Source: Alphaproteobacteria bacterium
GTDB lineage: Bacteria; Pseudomonadota; Alphaproteobacteria; Micropepsales; Micropepsaceae
DNA length: 64,000 nt
Reading direction: 5' to 3'
NCBI GenBank assembly: GCA_016125165.1
Contig: WGMH01000005.1
Coordinates: forward strand, 1-64,000
Under the pieces are notes generated by a model, which was not told where the DNA came from, made no database searches, and worked only from the letters and a program-made list of their open reading frames with translations. The position numbers were made by a program, and so were the translations under genes. This document shows positions 25,937 through 35,260 of the stretch, one piece after another; position 1 is the stretch's first letter, and every line of letters begins with the position of its first letter.

Positions 25937-26952
25937 CTGCCAAGCCCAAAGGCATCCGCCAGCAATTCGTAGGAGCGCAGCCGTGAGGCGAAATCGTAGG
26001 TGATGGTCACGACCACAAGCTCGCTTGCGCCGTGACGCTCGGCGAGCGATGAGAGGCGGTTCTTCACCACATCGGGTGTGCCCACGATGGAACGCGACTG
26101 CACGGCACGCAGCAGCGCCTTTTCCTGTTCGCTGAAATCATAGCCAAGCGCTTCTTCGGGTGACGGGAAGGCGATTGGCCGCCCCGTCAACAGGCGTACA
26201 ACCCAAAGATTGCGCGATGCGGAGAGCCGTCGCGCTTCGTCCTCCGTCTCCGCCGCCAGCGCAGCCACACCCATGGAAAGAGTTGGCTTGTCGCACCAGT
26301 CGCTCGGTGTGAAATGTTCGCGATACGTCTCGCAGGCTTCCTCGCTGCCTTCCGGCGAAATGAAATGCGCGTGACTGAAGGGAAGACCCATTTGTCCGGC
26401 ATATGCCGCGCTATGGAGGCCCGAGCCCAGCATCCACAATTCCGGCCGTGTTTTTCCGCGCGGCAGCGCGTGAATGCCGCGGTAGGGATGATCGTCGGGA
26501 ATGGGCGCGCCTCCTGATGCATCGTTCAGAAACATGCGCAGCAGATGCACCTGACTGGGGAATGCCTCGATGCCAAAGCCTTGTGGGCCCGCCTGCAAGG
26601 CTGCCGCGGTTCGTTGATCGCTGCCGGGCGCACGCCCGATCCCCAGGTCGATGCGGCCGGGATTGAGCAACTCCAGCATACGGAACTGCTCGGCAACCTT
26701 GAGGGGGCTGTAATGCGTCAGCATCACGCCGCCGGAACCTACGCGGATGCGGCTTGTTTCCGCGGCCACTTTCGCGATGAGAACTTCCGGGCAGGACCCC
26801 GCAAACGATCCGGTGTTGTGGTGCTCCGCCAGCCAATAGCGGTGGTAACCCAGCGCCTCTGTGGCCCGTGCCAACGCGATGGTTTCATGGATGGCTTCCT
26901 CGGCGGTCCCGTCGGTGCGAATGGGGGATTGATCGAGTACCGAGAGGCGCAC
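25933..26952 (-). CDS. LLM class flavin-dependent oxidoreductase
   Basis: 339 residues with the bacterial luciferase-like barrel. It starts with GTG, preceded by GGAG. The N-terminus LSVLDQSPIRTDGTAEEAI, then YWLAEHHNTGSFAGSCPEVLI and RIRVGSGGVMLTHYSPLKVAEQFRMLE, are diagnostic of the MsnO8-like subgroup of F420/FMN-dependent monooxygenases. Substrate is unknown; relatives act on small aldehydes, alkanesulfonates or antibiotics. It is a stand-alone gene convergent with the CPBP protease and divergent from the PAS_5 gene. Confidence 0.87.
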   Translation of the reverse strand: MRLSVLDQSPIRTDGTAEEAIHETIALARATEALGYHRYWLAEHHNTGSFAGSCPEVLIAKVAAETSRIRVGSGGVMLTHYSPLKVAEQFRMLELLNPGRIDLGIGRAPGSDQRTAAALQAGPQGFGIEAFPSQVHLLRMFLNDASGGAPIPDDHPYRGIHALPRGKTRPELWMLGSGLHSAAYAGQMGLPFSHAHFISPEGSEEACETYREHFTPSDWCDKPTLSMGVAALAAETEDEARRLSASRNLWVVRLLTGRPIAFPSPEEALGYDFSEQEKALLRAVQSRSIVGTPDVVKNRLSSLAERHGASELVVVTITYDFASRLRSYELLADAFGLGS

Positions 26953-27045
26953 GCTTTTCTCCAGAGAGCCAAATGTTAGCCGGTCCTTAACTTCAGGCCC
27001 GGCAAGGTCGAATTTCGGTTTCCATCATTCCCGGTTTGCGCCTCC

Positions 27046-27564
27046 ATGCCAAATGCCCTGGCCGCCAGCACCACAGCGTCCGATCCGCGTCAGCGGATTG
27101 CCGTGAACGACGTGCAGAATCCCATGCTGCTCTGTGCGATTGCGCTCTGGCACCGTTTGCGGGGCGAAAGGCCCTTTCCCGCACGCAACGATATGACACT
27201 CCGCGACATGGCACCGTTTGCCCGCAACAGCGTCCTCGTGCGGGTGCTGAATGACGGTGCGGAATTCGAGATTCGCCTCGTGGGCGATGCCGTGGTGGAA
27301 GCCAAGGGCTGTTCATTCCAGAACATGACGCTCACGGAAGCCGCACCCCGTCTGGGCGACAATGCCGGTTACATGCGCCGCGCCTATGAGGCCGTGCTGA
27401 AGGGCCGCGCGCCCATCGCCTTTCGCGGCTGGATCGGACCCAATTATTCCCTGCCGGTGTTCCAGGAAAGCGTGATGCTGCCGCTGGGACCTGAAGGCGA
27501 GTCCGTGGATCATATCCTGATCGTCGGGGTTTATGCTCAGGGAGCGGCGAAACGCCCCCGATAG
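27046..27564 (+). CDS. PAS_5 domain protein
   Basis: 172 residues, soluble. After a variable 25-residue lead, LLCAIALWHRLRGERPFPARNDMTLRDMAPFARNS matches the alphaproteobacterial PAS_5 (DUF1488-style) domain, followed by the beta-sheet FEIRLVGDAVVEAKG and the terminal VDHILIVGVY. The role is unknown; members are small single-domain PAS proteins with no output domain. It precedes an acyl-CoA dehydrogenase gene by 62 bases on the same strand. Confidence 0.7.
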   Translation: MPNALAASTTASDPRQRIAVNDVQNPMLLCAIALWHRLRGERPFPARNDMTLRDMAPFARNSVLVRVLNDGAEFEIRLVGDAVVEAKGCSFQNMTLTEAAPRLGDNAGYMRRAYEAVLKGRAPIAFRGWIGPNYSLPVFQESVMLPLGPEGESVDHILIVGVYAQGAAKRPR

Positions 27565-27626
27565 TCGCCTTGCATCGGCTCCGGATCGGTTAGACTGCGC
27601 CCCAGAACAAACTGGGAGTGCCCGAC

Positions 27627-28772
27627 ATGGCGCTGGATCTGGAAACACGCACGCAACTCATCGAGACGGTGCGCCGCTTCGTTCAGGAAGAATGCGTACC
27701 GCAGGAAGCGAAAGTTTCCGAGGAAGACCGCGTGCCGGATTCCATTGTGCAGGGCATGCGCGATCTGGGGCTCTTCGGCATTTCCATTCCCACCGAATAT
27801 GGCGGTCTCGGCCTCAACATGGAGGAAGAGGTTCTCGTGGCCATGGAGCTTGGCCAGACATCGCCAGCGTTCCGCTCGGTGATTGGCACCAATGTCGGTA
27901 TCGGCTCGCAGGGCGTTGTGATGTTCGGTTCCGATGCGCAGAAGGAGGAGTGGCTTCCCAAACTTGCCAGTGGCGAAGTGATCGCCAGCTTTGCACTCAC
28001 CGAACCGGGTGCGGGCTCAGATGCCGCATCGGTGAAAGTGACCGCAATCCGCGATGGCGACCACTATGTGGTCAATGGCACCAAGCGGTTCATCACAAAT
28101 GCCAACCGTGCAGGGATGTTCACCTTGATGGCGCGCACCGACCCTTCGAAGAAGGGTGCGGGAGGAATCTCCGCCTTCATCGTCCCGGCGAGCACGCCCG
28201 GCATTTCCACTGGCAAGCCCGAAAAGAAAATGGGCCAGCAGGGTGCGCACATTTCGGATGTCATCTTCGAGAATGCGCGGGTGCCGGCAGCGCTGCGCCT
28301 GGGCGCGGAGGGGCAGGGCTTTCGCGTGGCCATGCAGGTTCTGGATCGTGGCCGTTTGCATATCTCCGCAGTCTGCGTCGGCGTCGCCGAGCGGCTCATC
28401 CGCGAATGTGTGAACTATGCGCGGGAGCGTGAGCAGTTTGGCCAGAAAATCGGTGAGTTTCAGCTCATTCAGGCGATGCTGGCCGACTGCAAGACCGAAG
28501 CCTATGCCGCCCGCTGCATGGTTCTGGATGCTGCAAAGAAGCGCGATGCGGGCGAAAGCATCACCATGGAAGCGGCCTGCACGAAATATTTCGCCTCCGA
28601 AATGGTGGGCCGCGTCGCCGATCGCGCGGTGCAGATCTTCGGCGGCGCAGGCTATGTGGCGGACTACGGCATCGAGCGCTTCTATCGCGACGTGCGCATC
28701 TTCCGCATCTATGAGGGCACCAGCCAGATCCAGCAGATCGTGATTGCACGCAATCTTTTGCGAGAGGATTGA
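27627..28772 (+). CDS. acyl-CoA dehydrogenase, MCAD type
   Basis: 381 residues of a classical homotetrameric acyl-CoA dehydrogenase. FAD and substrate motifs include FALTEPGAGSDAASV and the TNA/W-type segment KRFITNANRAG. Here the C-terminal catalytic glutamate is present: RIYEGTSQIQ with Glu at 363, unlike the other three dehydrogenases in this window. It should introduce the trans-2 double bond in the first step of beta-oxidation. GGGAG before ATG 27627 decides the start over GTG 27618. Its stop overlaps the glycosylase start (TGATG). Confidence 0.9.
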   Translation: MALDLETRTQLIETVRRFVQEECVPQEAKVSEEDRVPDSIVQGMRDLGLFGISIPTEYGGLGLNMEEEVLVAMELGQTSPAFRSVIGTNVGIGSQGVVMFGSDAQKEEWLPKLASGEVIASFALTEPGAGSDAASVKVTAIRDGDHYVVNGTKRFITNANRAGMFTLMARTDPSKKGAGGISAFIVPASTPGISTGKPEKKMGQQGAHISDVIFENARVPAALRLGAEGQGFRVAMQVLDRGRLHISAVCVGVAERLIRECVNYAREREQFGQKIGEFQLIQAMLADCKTEAYAARCMVLDAAKKRDAGESITMEAACTKYFASEMVGRVADRAVQIFGGAGYVADYGIERFYRDVRIFRIYEGTSQIQQIVIARNLLRED

Positions 28773-29368
28773 TGGCTCCACGCAAGCCGTCTAACGCCCT
28801 TGGCAGCCTGTTGGCCGAAATTCGAGCCTGCCGGATATGCGAGAAGCACATTCAGCCTCGTCCGATTATTCGTGCGAGCAGCACCGCAAAGATATGCATC
28901 ATCGCGCAAGCGCCCGGCATTCGCGTGCATGAGACGGGCCTGTCCTTCAACGATCCGTCCGGCGACAGGCTGCGCGACTGGATGGGCGTGGATCGCGATA
29001 CATTCTATGACGAATCCCGCATTGCCATTGTCGGCATGGGTTTTTGCTTCCCCGGCTATGATGCAAGCGGAGGCGATCGTCCGCCCCGCCGCGAATGCGC
29101 TCCGGCGTGGCATGAGAAACTGTTTGCCGTCCTGCCGCCCTTCGGGCTCACGCTGCTGGTGGGTTCCTATGCGCAGGCGCGCTATATTGGAACGGGCGCG
29201 AACATGACCGAAACCGTCAGGAACTGGCGAGATCATATTCCGCGTGTCATTCCCCTGCCGCATCCTTCGTGGCGCAACAACAGCTGGCTGAAAAAGAACC
29301 CATGGTTCGGCGAAGAACTTCTTCCTTATCTCAGATCGCGCGTGCGGCGGGTGCTTGCCTCCTCCTGA
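28772..29368 (+). CDS. uracil-DNA glycosylase family protein with Fe-S cysteines
   Basis: 198 residues. Four cysteines, Cys20, Cys23, Cys92 and Cys109, are spaced almost as in family 4 UDG (two close together, a third about 68 later, a fourth about 16 after that), so a 4Fe-4S cluster is likely. The catalytic-loop motif appears as AQAPGIRVHETG in place of GEAPG-x-x-E-D, and the DNA-intercalation loop as LPHPSWRN. The first motif diverges enough that substrate range may differ from plain uracil. The gene overlaps the 3' neighbour's start by about 67 bases in another frame. Confidence 0.8.
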   Translation: MAPRKPSNALGSLLAEIRACRICEKHIQPRPIIRASSTAKICIIAQAPGIRVHETGLSFNDPSGDRLRDWMGVDRDTFYDESRIAIVGMGFCFPGYDASGGDRPPRRECAPAWHEKLFAVLPPFGLTLLVGSYAQARYIGTGANMTETVRNWRDHIPRVIPLPHPSWRNNSWLKKNPWFGEELLPYLRSRVRRVLASS

Positions 29369-30267
29369 TGCTGGCAGCCTGCGCGCCCACTTTGGCGCCG
29401 CACGGCATCGCAAATGAAACGCCTGCTTTCACGGCGGAGACATTCCACACACGCGACGGACTCGACTTGCCGCTGCGCCGCTATGAGGCGAAAGAGCCGA
29501 AGGCCGTAATCGTGGCGCTGCATGGCATGAGTGATTATTCCGAAGCCTTCGACATGCCGGGGCCGTGGCTCGCCGATCACGGCATCACGGTGCTGGCCTA
29601 TGATCAGCGCGGCTTCGGCAAATCACCCGATCCGGGCATCTGGGCTGGCTCCGACACGATGCGGCGCGATCTTGCTGATGCGGTGGCGGCGGCGCGTGTG
29701 GAATATCCAACCCTTCCGGTATTCGCGCTGGGGGAAAGCATGGGTGGTGCGGTGGTGTTCTCATCGCTCGCCGCACCCAACCCGCCGCAGGTGGACGGCG
29801 CCATTCTCGTCGCGCCTGCCGTTTGGTCGCGTTCCGACATGCCACTGTCCTATCGCGCCGCGCTCTGGCTTGCCGCGCATACCGTGCCCTGGATGAAGGT
29901 GTCGGGTGAGGGCATGAAGATCATCCCGTCCGACAATTACGACATGCTGCGCAAGCTCAGCCGCGACAAGACCTATCAGCACAGCGCGCGCGCCGATCAG
30001 GTCTATGGCCTCGTGAACGTGATGGACGATGCGCGCCATGCGCCCGAACATCTCGGTACGCCGCCGATCCTGTTTCTTTATGGCAGGAAGGATCAGGTGA
30101 TCCCGAAAGAGCCAACGGAGGCGGTCATCGCCGCGCTCGGCGATCACGCCGAGGTACATTCCTACCCGAACGGCTATCACATGCTGCTGCGCGATCTGGA
30201 CCGGGAGGATGTCTACAAGGACCTGCTCGCATGGGTCGATGCGCATGCGAAGGATGCAACGCCATGA
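29302..30267 (+). CDS. alpha/beta hydrolase lipoprotein, monoacylglycerol-lipase-like
   Basis: About 321 residues. The signal peptide ends in a lipobox LMLAAC with Cys27, so it is probably a lipid-anchored periplasmic enzyme. The fold is the Hydrolase_4/monoacylglycerol lipase type: oxyanion region ALHGMSDYS (72-80), nucleophile Ser146 in GESMGG, acid Asp in LYGRKDQVIP and His in PNGYHMLL. It likely cleaves monoglycerides or similar esters. ATG 29302 gives a good lipoprotein leader; GTG 29269 would lengthen it by 11. The start lies inside the glycosylase gene. Its end overlaps the next gene (ATGA at 30264). Confidence 0.82.
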   Translation: MVRRRTSSLSQIARAAGACLLLMLAACAPTLAPHGIANETPAFTAETFHTRDGLDLPLRRYEAKEPKAVIVALHGMSDYSEAFDMPGPWLADHGITVLAYDQRGFGKSPDPGIWAGSDTMRRDLADAVAAARVEYPTLPVFALGESMGGAVVFSSLAAPNPPQVDGAILVAPAVWSRSDMPLSYRAALWLAAHTVPWMKVSGEGMKIIPSDNYDMLRKLSRDKTYQHSARADQVYGLVNVMDDARHAPEHLGTPPILFLYGRKDQVIPKEPTEAVIAALGDHAEVHSYPNGYHMLLRDLDREDVYKDLLAWVDAHAKDATP

Positions 30268-31232
30268 AGGTTTGCGTCTTCGGCGTGGGTGCCATCGGAG
30301 GTTGGCTCGCGGGCGGTTTCGCCGATGCGGGCGCGGAGGTTTCGCTGTTCGCGCGCGGTGCCGCACTTGATGCGCTAAAGACCAATGGCCTGCGCGTGCG
30401 GCGCGGCGGCAACGAAAAATTCTACCCGCTTGCCGCGAGCGATGATCCTGCCGCGTTGCCGAAACCCGATGTGATCGTGATCGCCACCAAGGGACAAAGC
30501 GTCGGCGCGGTCGCGCCGGCCGTGGCGGCGTTGTGCGGTCCCGATACCATCGTCATTCCCGCGCTGAACGGCATTCCATGGTGGTTCTTTCGCGCGCCCG
30601 GCGTGGCGCTGGAAGGCACATTGCTTTCGTCCGTCGATCCGGATGGCGGTATCGTGCGCGCCATCGGTACCGAACGGGTAATCGGCTGTGTGGTTCATGC
30701 CAGCGCCGCTACGCCCGAGCCGGGCCTTGTTGCTGTGAAAGGCGAAGACAAGCTGCTGCTGGGCGAACCGGATGGCGCGCTTTCGCCGCGGGTGTCCGCG
30801 CTGTGCGATCTTTTGAAAACCACATCCGTCAATCCGCAGGCCAGCAGCCACATCCGCCACGACATCTGGACCAAGCTCTGGGGCAACATGACGATGAACC
30901 CCCTGAGCGTGCTCACGGGTGCAGGCACCGGCGCGATGCTGGAAGATCCGGACATGCGCGCGCTCATCGCGTCCATGATGCTGGAGATGCAGGCGATGGG
31001 CGCAAAGATCGGATTGCCGCTCGCCATGACGCCGGATGAGCGCATGGCGATCACCCGCAAGCTTGGCGATTTCAAAACCTCGATGCTGCAGGATGCGCTG
31101 GCGGGCCGTCCCCTCGAAACTGGGCCCATTCTCGGCGCCTTGGTCGAGATCGCCGACAAACTTGGCGAGCCCGCGCCCTTCATGCGCGCCGTGCATGCAA
31201 TGATGCGCGTGCGCGAAACGGCTCTAGGCTGA
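30264..31232 (+). CDS. 2-dehydropantoate 2-reductase family protein
   Basis: 322 residues of the ketopantoate reductase family: NADPH site VFGVGAIGGWLAGG at the N-terminus, the second dinucleotide element VIVIATKGQSVG, and the catalytic-domain segment IWTKLWGNMTMNPLSVLTG that contains the catalytic Lys and the substrate-binding Asn/Ser residues. PanE makes pantoate for coenzyme A, but several paralogues act on other 2-oxo acids, and no other pantothenate gene is near, so panE is not asserted. It is translationally coupled (ATGA) to the lipase upstream and overlaps the convergent metallophosphoesterase by 9 bases. Confidence 0.82.
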   Translation: MKVCVFGVGAIGGWLAGGFADAGAEVSLFARGAALDALKTNGLRVRRGGNEKFYPLAASDDPAALPKPDVIVIATKGQSVGAVAPAVAALCGPDTIVIPALNGIPWWFFRAPGVALEGTLLSSVDPDGGIVRAIGTERVIGCVVHASAATPEPGLVAVKGEDKLLLGEPDGALSPRVSALCDLLKTTSVNPQASSHIRHDIWTKLWGNMTMNPLSVLTGAGTGAMLEDPDMRALIASMMLEMQAMGAKIGLPLAMTPDERMAITRKLGDFKTSMLQDALAGRPLETGPILGALVEIADKLGEPAPFMRAVHAMMRVRETALG

Positions 31233-31982
31233 GTATGCCACCCCGTTCCAGCGGAACGGCGTGACAACAGCAACGCCGTCCACCACATCGATCATATTGA
31301 AACCGGCGCCATGATCGCGTTCGCGATCCGACAGCGCCGTTCCCGCGCCCGCGATCTGCACCATGCGGCCTTCACATTCTACGTTGCGCACGCCATCGCG
31401 ATGCAAATGGCCGTGCAGCAGCATCGTCATGCCCGCGCGTGCGAAGGCGGCAAAGGCGTCAGGCCCGTGCAGGGTGCGCGAGCGATAGGGATCGCGCGCA
31501 TCGGGCAGAAGCGGGTGATGGCAGGCAACGATGCGCACGGTCGTGCCGCCTGCTTTTACCAGCTTTTCTATCGCGTGTTCGATACGCCGGTGTTTCGCCC
31601 AGCCGAGCGACCAGTCGGCCGAAAGGCGAAGGCCATAGGCAGTGTTGAAACCGACGATTTGTACGCCGGGCAATTGCACGGCGGGCACCGGCGGCTGCGC
31701 GAGCGCCATGCGAAATCGGGCATAAGGATAGGCGATGCGCTGCCAGGCGTTGAAAACCGGCACGTCGTGATTGCCCGGCACCGCCAAGAGCGGCGCGGCA
31801 ATGCCCGCGAAGAAAGTGGACGCCGCGGCGAATTCGCTCTTCCGCGCGGCGCGCGTCACGTCACCTGTCACCACGGCGAGTGCTGGCTGAAGCGCATTGA
31901 TCGCCTTCTGCAACGCTGACGCTTGCGCGGCATCGCGCGTCGGCAGATGCAGATCGGACAGGTGAACGATGCGAACGGCCAT
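31224..31982 (-). CDS. metallophosphoesterase
   Basis: 252 residues of a calcineurin-like phosphodiesterase. The dinuclear-metal motifs are in order: HLSDLHLP near the start, VTGDVTRA, GNHDVP, the His in VACHHPLLP and the terminal LHGHLHRDG. The layout resembles CpdA-type cyclic-nucleotide or general phosphodiesterases, but specificity is open. The start ATG 31982 is 2 bases after the stop of the lipid-kinase-like gene, so both are on one message. Longer upstream readings overlap that gene and are rejected. Confidence 0.85.
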   Translation of the reverse strand: MAVRIVHLSDLHLPTRDAAQASALQKAINALQPALAVVTGDVTRAARKSEFAAASTFFAGIAAPLLAVPGNHDVPVFNAWQRIAYPYARFRMALAQPPVPAVQLPGVQIVGFNTAYGLRLSADWSLGWAKHRRIEHAIEKLVKAGGTTVRIVACHHPLLPDARDPYRSRTLHGPDAFAAFARAGMTMLLHGHLHRDGVRNVECEGRMVQIAGAGTALSDRERDHGAGFNMIDVVDGVAVVTPFRWNGVAYSA

Positions 31983-31984
31983 GG

Positions 31985-32896
31985 CTATGCCGCGATGTCT
32001 TCTGCTTGTTTCGGATGCGGCGCAAGAATGCGCAGCGCATCGCGTCTGTAGCGCAATATCACCGGCCCGCTCATCGCGTGCGGTTCGCCGTCCAGCGTCA
32101 CCCATGTGCGCCTGCCGCTATGGGCAGAAATTTCCGTGGCCGCGAAATCGCCGATGCGCGCGTCTTCACGCCAGTCGCCCACCGTGGCTGCGCGCCACGC
32201 CACCCGCACCAGATCGATCCAGCCTTCCGCATCGAGCGATACGCATTCGAAGCGGCGAACGTCGTCGTCTGCGCTGCCCCAGGGCAATAGCCGGTCGGCA
32301 TCACCCACGCTCACCACCAGGGCGGCGGCGCGCGCCGCATCGCGCTCGGCATGGGTGAAGCGCACGGACGGCTTGAAGATGCGTCCACTGAGCCGGGGAA
32401 CGCTGGCCGCCGTGCGCACATGCTCGCGAAGTCCGCCCGCCTTGCGCCAGCGTTCGCGCACGCGCGCGAGAACGGGGATAAGCCCGAAGGTCGCCGCCAC
32501 GAAGAACGGCGCGCCGTTCGCCGTGCCCATGTCCAGCGTGCCGTCGCGCACGTCGCCCTTGGCCACATGTTCCAGAACGTGTTCCAGCGTGCGTTCGCCC
32601 CAGATTCGCTTGGGCAGCACATTCATGGTGCCGCCGGGCAATAGTACGATGGGCACATTCGTCTTGACAGCCTGCGCAGCAGCAGAGCGGCAGGTGCCGT
32701 CGCCGCCCAAAATCAATAGCGCATCGGGCTTGGCGGCAATCGCGTCTTCGCAGGCGGTACACAGCGAACGGCCACTCACGAATTTGAGCGTGGAAAGCTG
32801 CGGGCCCAGCGCAGCGTTCAGGATAGCGCGCAGGCGGCCTTTCCCGATGCGGCTGGTGGTGCCTGCGGATGTGTTGACAATGGCAGCGAAGCGCAC
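31985..32896 (-). CDS. diacylglycerol/sphingosine kinase-like lipid kinase
   Basis: About 303 residues with the DAGK catalytic domain: VNTSAGTTSRIGKG at the N-terminus, LLILGGDGTCRSAA (the nucleotide loop GGDGT), and IVLLPGGTMNVLPKRIWG (family PLGTxNxxAR equivalent). It should phosphorylate a lipid alcohol such as diacylglycerol. I chose a GTG start at 32896 because AAGGGG lies about 10 bases upstream and the reading before it falls in the LD-carboxypeptidase gene region. The C-terminal domain is beta-rich as in YegS. It is the middle gene of a three-gene minus-strand operon. Confidence 0.82.
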   Translation of the reverse strand: MRFAAIVNTSAGTTSRIGKGRLRAILNAALGPQLSTLKFVSGRSLCTACEDAIAAKPDALLILGGDGTCRSAAAQAVKTNVPIVLLPGGTMNVLPKRIWGERTLEHVLEHVAKGDVRDGTLDMGTANGAPFFVAATFGLIPVLARVRERWRKAGGLREHVRTAASVPRLSGRIFKPSVRFTHAERDAARAAALVVSVGDADRLLPWGSADDDVRRFECVSLDAEGWIDLVRVAWRAATVGDWREDARIGDFAATEISAHSGRRTWVTLDGEPHAMSGPVILRYRRDALRILAPHPKQAEDIAA

Positions 32897-32945
32897 GGCC
32901 GAATTCCCCTTCGGGAGGTAACGGCTCTGTCGCGCGTGAGTTCCC

Positions 32946-33788
32946 TTAAGACGTGGATGCCGATTCTGGTCGCCAAAGCCCGAAGGGCACAATCTTGTTT
33001 TCCACGTCGTGACCAATATCGGCGGCACCCAGATACGGGATGCCGGAAACCTCGCACCAATGCCGCACGATCTGTTCCGGCGTTTGCGCGAAATCCGGAT
33101 CGTTCGGCTGGATGTCGCTCACGCGGCCAAGGCGGATGCCGCGCACCTTGCGCATGGCGGGGTTCGATGTGATGTGAAACATCGCCCGGTCGATGCGGTA
33201 GAGGTGTTCGGAAACGTCCTCCAATAGAAGCACATGCCCGGAAAGATCGGGTTGCCATGGCGTGCCCAGAAGTTCGCTCAGGATCGTGATATTGAACGCG
33301 GCAAAGGGCACATTGTCTTCCACCGCCGGATCGAAGCCATTCCTGAGGCCAAGTGCCAGAAAGTCGAGCGCACGGCGCACGGCTTTCTCGCCATCTTTCC
33401 TTTTGAAGTCCGCCGGCATGGGCCCATGTGCGAGCTTCGGGAAACCGGCTGCCTTCAGGCCCGCCAGAAGAAATCCCAGATCGCTATAGCCAAGATAGGT
33501 TTTGCGGCGCGCGGGCACCTCCAGCCTGTGCAGCACCGTTTCCAGCAGCCTGTTGGAGCCATAACCGCCACGTGCGACCCACACCGCATCGAATGCCGGA
33601 TCGTTTGCCGCTTCGAGGAAGGCGGATGACCGCTCGGCATCCGTTCCTGCAAAGTGGCCCCAGGACAGGAAGCATTGCGGATGAAAGACGAGTTCGACGG
33701 AAGGGTAATGTTCGCGCGCCAATGCGGAAACGCTATCCGCAACCGCGCGGTCGAGCGTGCAGGCCGGTGCGACAATGGCGATCTTCAT
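32946..33788 (-). CDS. LD-carboxypeptidase family protein (peptidase S66)
   Basis: 280 residues, cytoplasmic. S66 enzymes trim the terminal D-Ala from murein tetrapeptides during recycling; some members (MccF) instead cleave microcin C. The Ser-Glu-His triad is readable: Ser102 in LGYSDLGFL (nucleophile elbow), Glu190 in LLLEDVSE and His260 in DIGHDVENK. The upstream loop VARGGYGSNRLL is also conserved. It is divergently arranged with a Mur ligase gene only 59 bases away; that ligase may re-use the tripeptide this enzyme makes. Downstream lie the lipid kinase and phosphoesterase genes. Confidence 0.85.
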   Translation of the reverse strand: MKIAIVAPACTLDRAVADSVSALAREHYPSVELVFHPQCFLSWGHFAGTDAERSSAFLEAANDPAFDAVWVARGGYGSNRLLETVLHRLEVPARRKTYLGYSDLGFLLAGLKAAGFPKLAHGPMPADFKRKDGEKAVRRALDFLALGLRNGFDPAVEDNVPFAAFNITILSELLGTPWQPDLSGHVLLLEDVSEHLYRIDRAMFHITSNPAMRKVRGIRLGRVSDIQPNDPDFAQTPEQIVRHWCEVSGIPYLGAADIGHDVENKIVPFGLWRPESASTS

Positions 33789-33847
33789 GCTGGCATTTCC
33801 CGTTGCATGCTTGTCAGCCGCAGTAGCCGCTTATAGCGTCCCGCACC

Positions 33848-35260
33848 ATGAACGCATCCCAGAATCATGCCAAATCCTACTTCTTCTGCGGCATCGGCGG
33901 CAGCGGGATGTTGCCGCTTGCGTTAATCGTCCGCGCGCAAGGCCACAATGTGGCGGGCTCCGACCGCGCACTCGATCAGGGCCGCACGGCGGCGAAATTC
34001 GATTTCCTGAAGGCGCGGGGTATTTCCCTTTTCCCGCAGGATGGCAGCGGGGTGAAGAGCGCGGAAACCACCGTCGTCATCTCCGCCGCGGTGGAAGACA
34101 CCGTGCCGGATGTGCAGGCCGCCAAACGGGTAGGGGCGCCGCTTCTGGTCCGCGCGGCGCTGCTGGCCGAGTTGTTCAATGCTGCGCCCGTGGGCATCGC
34201 TATCGGCGGCACCAGCGGCAAATCCACCACCACCGGCATGACCGGCTGGATTCTCTACGATGCTGGCAAAGACCCGACCGTGATGAACGGCGCGGTGATG
34301 AAGAATTTCGTGACCGGCGATGCGCCTTTCGCCAGCGCGCTTGTGGGCAAGGGCGGCATCTTCGTCAGCGAGGTGGACGAGAGCGATGGTTCGATCGCGC
34401 GCTACACGCCCTCCATCGCGGTGCTGAACAACATCACGCTCGATCACAAGTCGATGGAAGAACTGCGTGTGCTGTTCGGCGATTTTGCCGCGAAGGCGAA
34501 GCACGTTGTGCTCAATCTGGACGATCCCGAAACCGCGCGGATCGCCAAAGCCATCGCGCCGGAAAAAGGCATCACCTACAGCCTGATGGATGAGGCCGCT
34601 TCCTTCTTCGGGTTCGATCTGAAGCCCCAGCCGGAAGGCATTTCGTTTTCCCTGCGCGCGGGCGGAAAAACCGCGCAGGTTTCATTGAAAGTGCCGGGCC
34701 GCCACAATGTGGAAAATGCGCTGGCCGCCATCGCCGCATCGTTCGCAGCCGGTGTTCCGCTCGAACGCGCCGCCGAAGCGCTGGGCCGTTTTTCCGGTAT
34801 CCGACGCCGCATGGAATTCGTCGGCACGGAAAACGGCGTCAACGTGATCGACGATTTCGGCCACAACCCTGACAAGATTGCCGCCACGCTCTCCACCTTG
34901 CATGCCTTTCCGGGGCGGTTACTGGTGATGTTCCAGCCGCACGGCTTCGGTCCGCTGAACAAGATGCGCGCCGAATTCATCGCGGGATTTGTGGACGGTC
35001 TGAACCCCGAAGATGTTCTGTTGATGCCGGAGCCTGTCTATTTTGGCGGCACCGTGGATCGCAGCGTGGGCAGCGCCGATATCGCGCAAGGTATTGTCGC
35101 CGGCGGGCGCAAGGCGCGGGCGCTGCCCGATCGCGCCGCCTGTGGTGCGGAGCTTTTGAAACTTGCGAAGCCCGGTGACCGCATCGTGGTGATGGGCGCG
35201 CGCGACGATACGCTTTCGCAATTCGCTGAAGAACTGCTCGCTGGATTGCGCAAGGCATGA
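33848..35260 (+). CDS. Mur ligase, MurC/Mpl-like
   Basis: 470 residues with the three Mur-ligase domains. The N-terminal Rossmann part has [13 protein letters not shown]. The P-loop at 121-128 reads GTSGKSTT, where MurC and Mpl normally read GTHGKTTT. The central domain shows VDESDGS and [10 protein letters not shown], followed by [10 protein letters not shown] and, in the C-terminal domain, [10 protein letters not shown]. Chain length and MurC-type N-terminus suggest joining L-Ala or a recovered L-Ala-gamma-D-Glu-mDAP tripeptide to UDP-MurNAc. Placement beside an LD-carboxypeptidase favours the recycling (Mpl) role. Its stop overlaps the flavoprotein start (ATGA). Confidence 0.8.
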   Translation: MNASQNHAKSYFFCGIGGSGMLPLALIVRAQGHNVAGSDRALDQGRTAAKFDFLKARGISLFPQDGSGVKSAETTVVISAAVEDTVPDVQAAKRVGAPLLVRAALLAELFNAAPVGIAIGGTSGKSTTTGMTGWILYDAGKDPTVMNGAVMKNFVTGDAPFASALVGKGGIFVSEVDESDGSIARYTPSIAVLNNITLDHKSMEELRVLFGDFAAKAKHVVLNLDDPETARIAKAIAPEKGITYSLMDEAASFFGFDLKPQPEGISFSLRAGGKTAQVSLKVPGRHNVENALAAIAASFAAGVPLERAAEALGRFSGIRRRMEFVGTENGVNVIDDFGHNPDKIAATLSTLHAFPGRLLVMFQPHGFGPLNKMRAEFIAGFVDGLNPEDVLLMPEPVYFGGTVDRSVGSADIAQGIVAGGRKARALPDRAACGAELLKLAKPGDRIVVMGARDDTLSQFAEELLAGLRKA

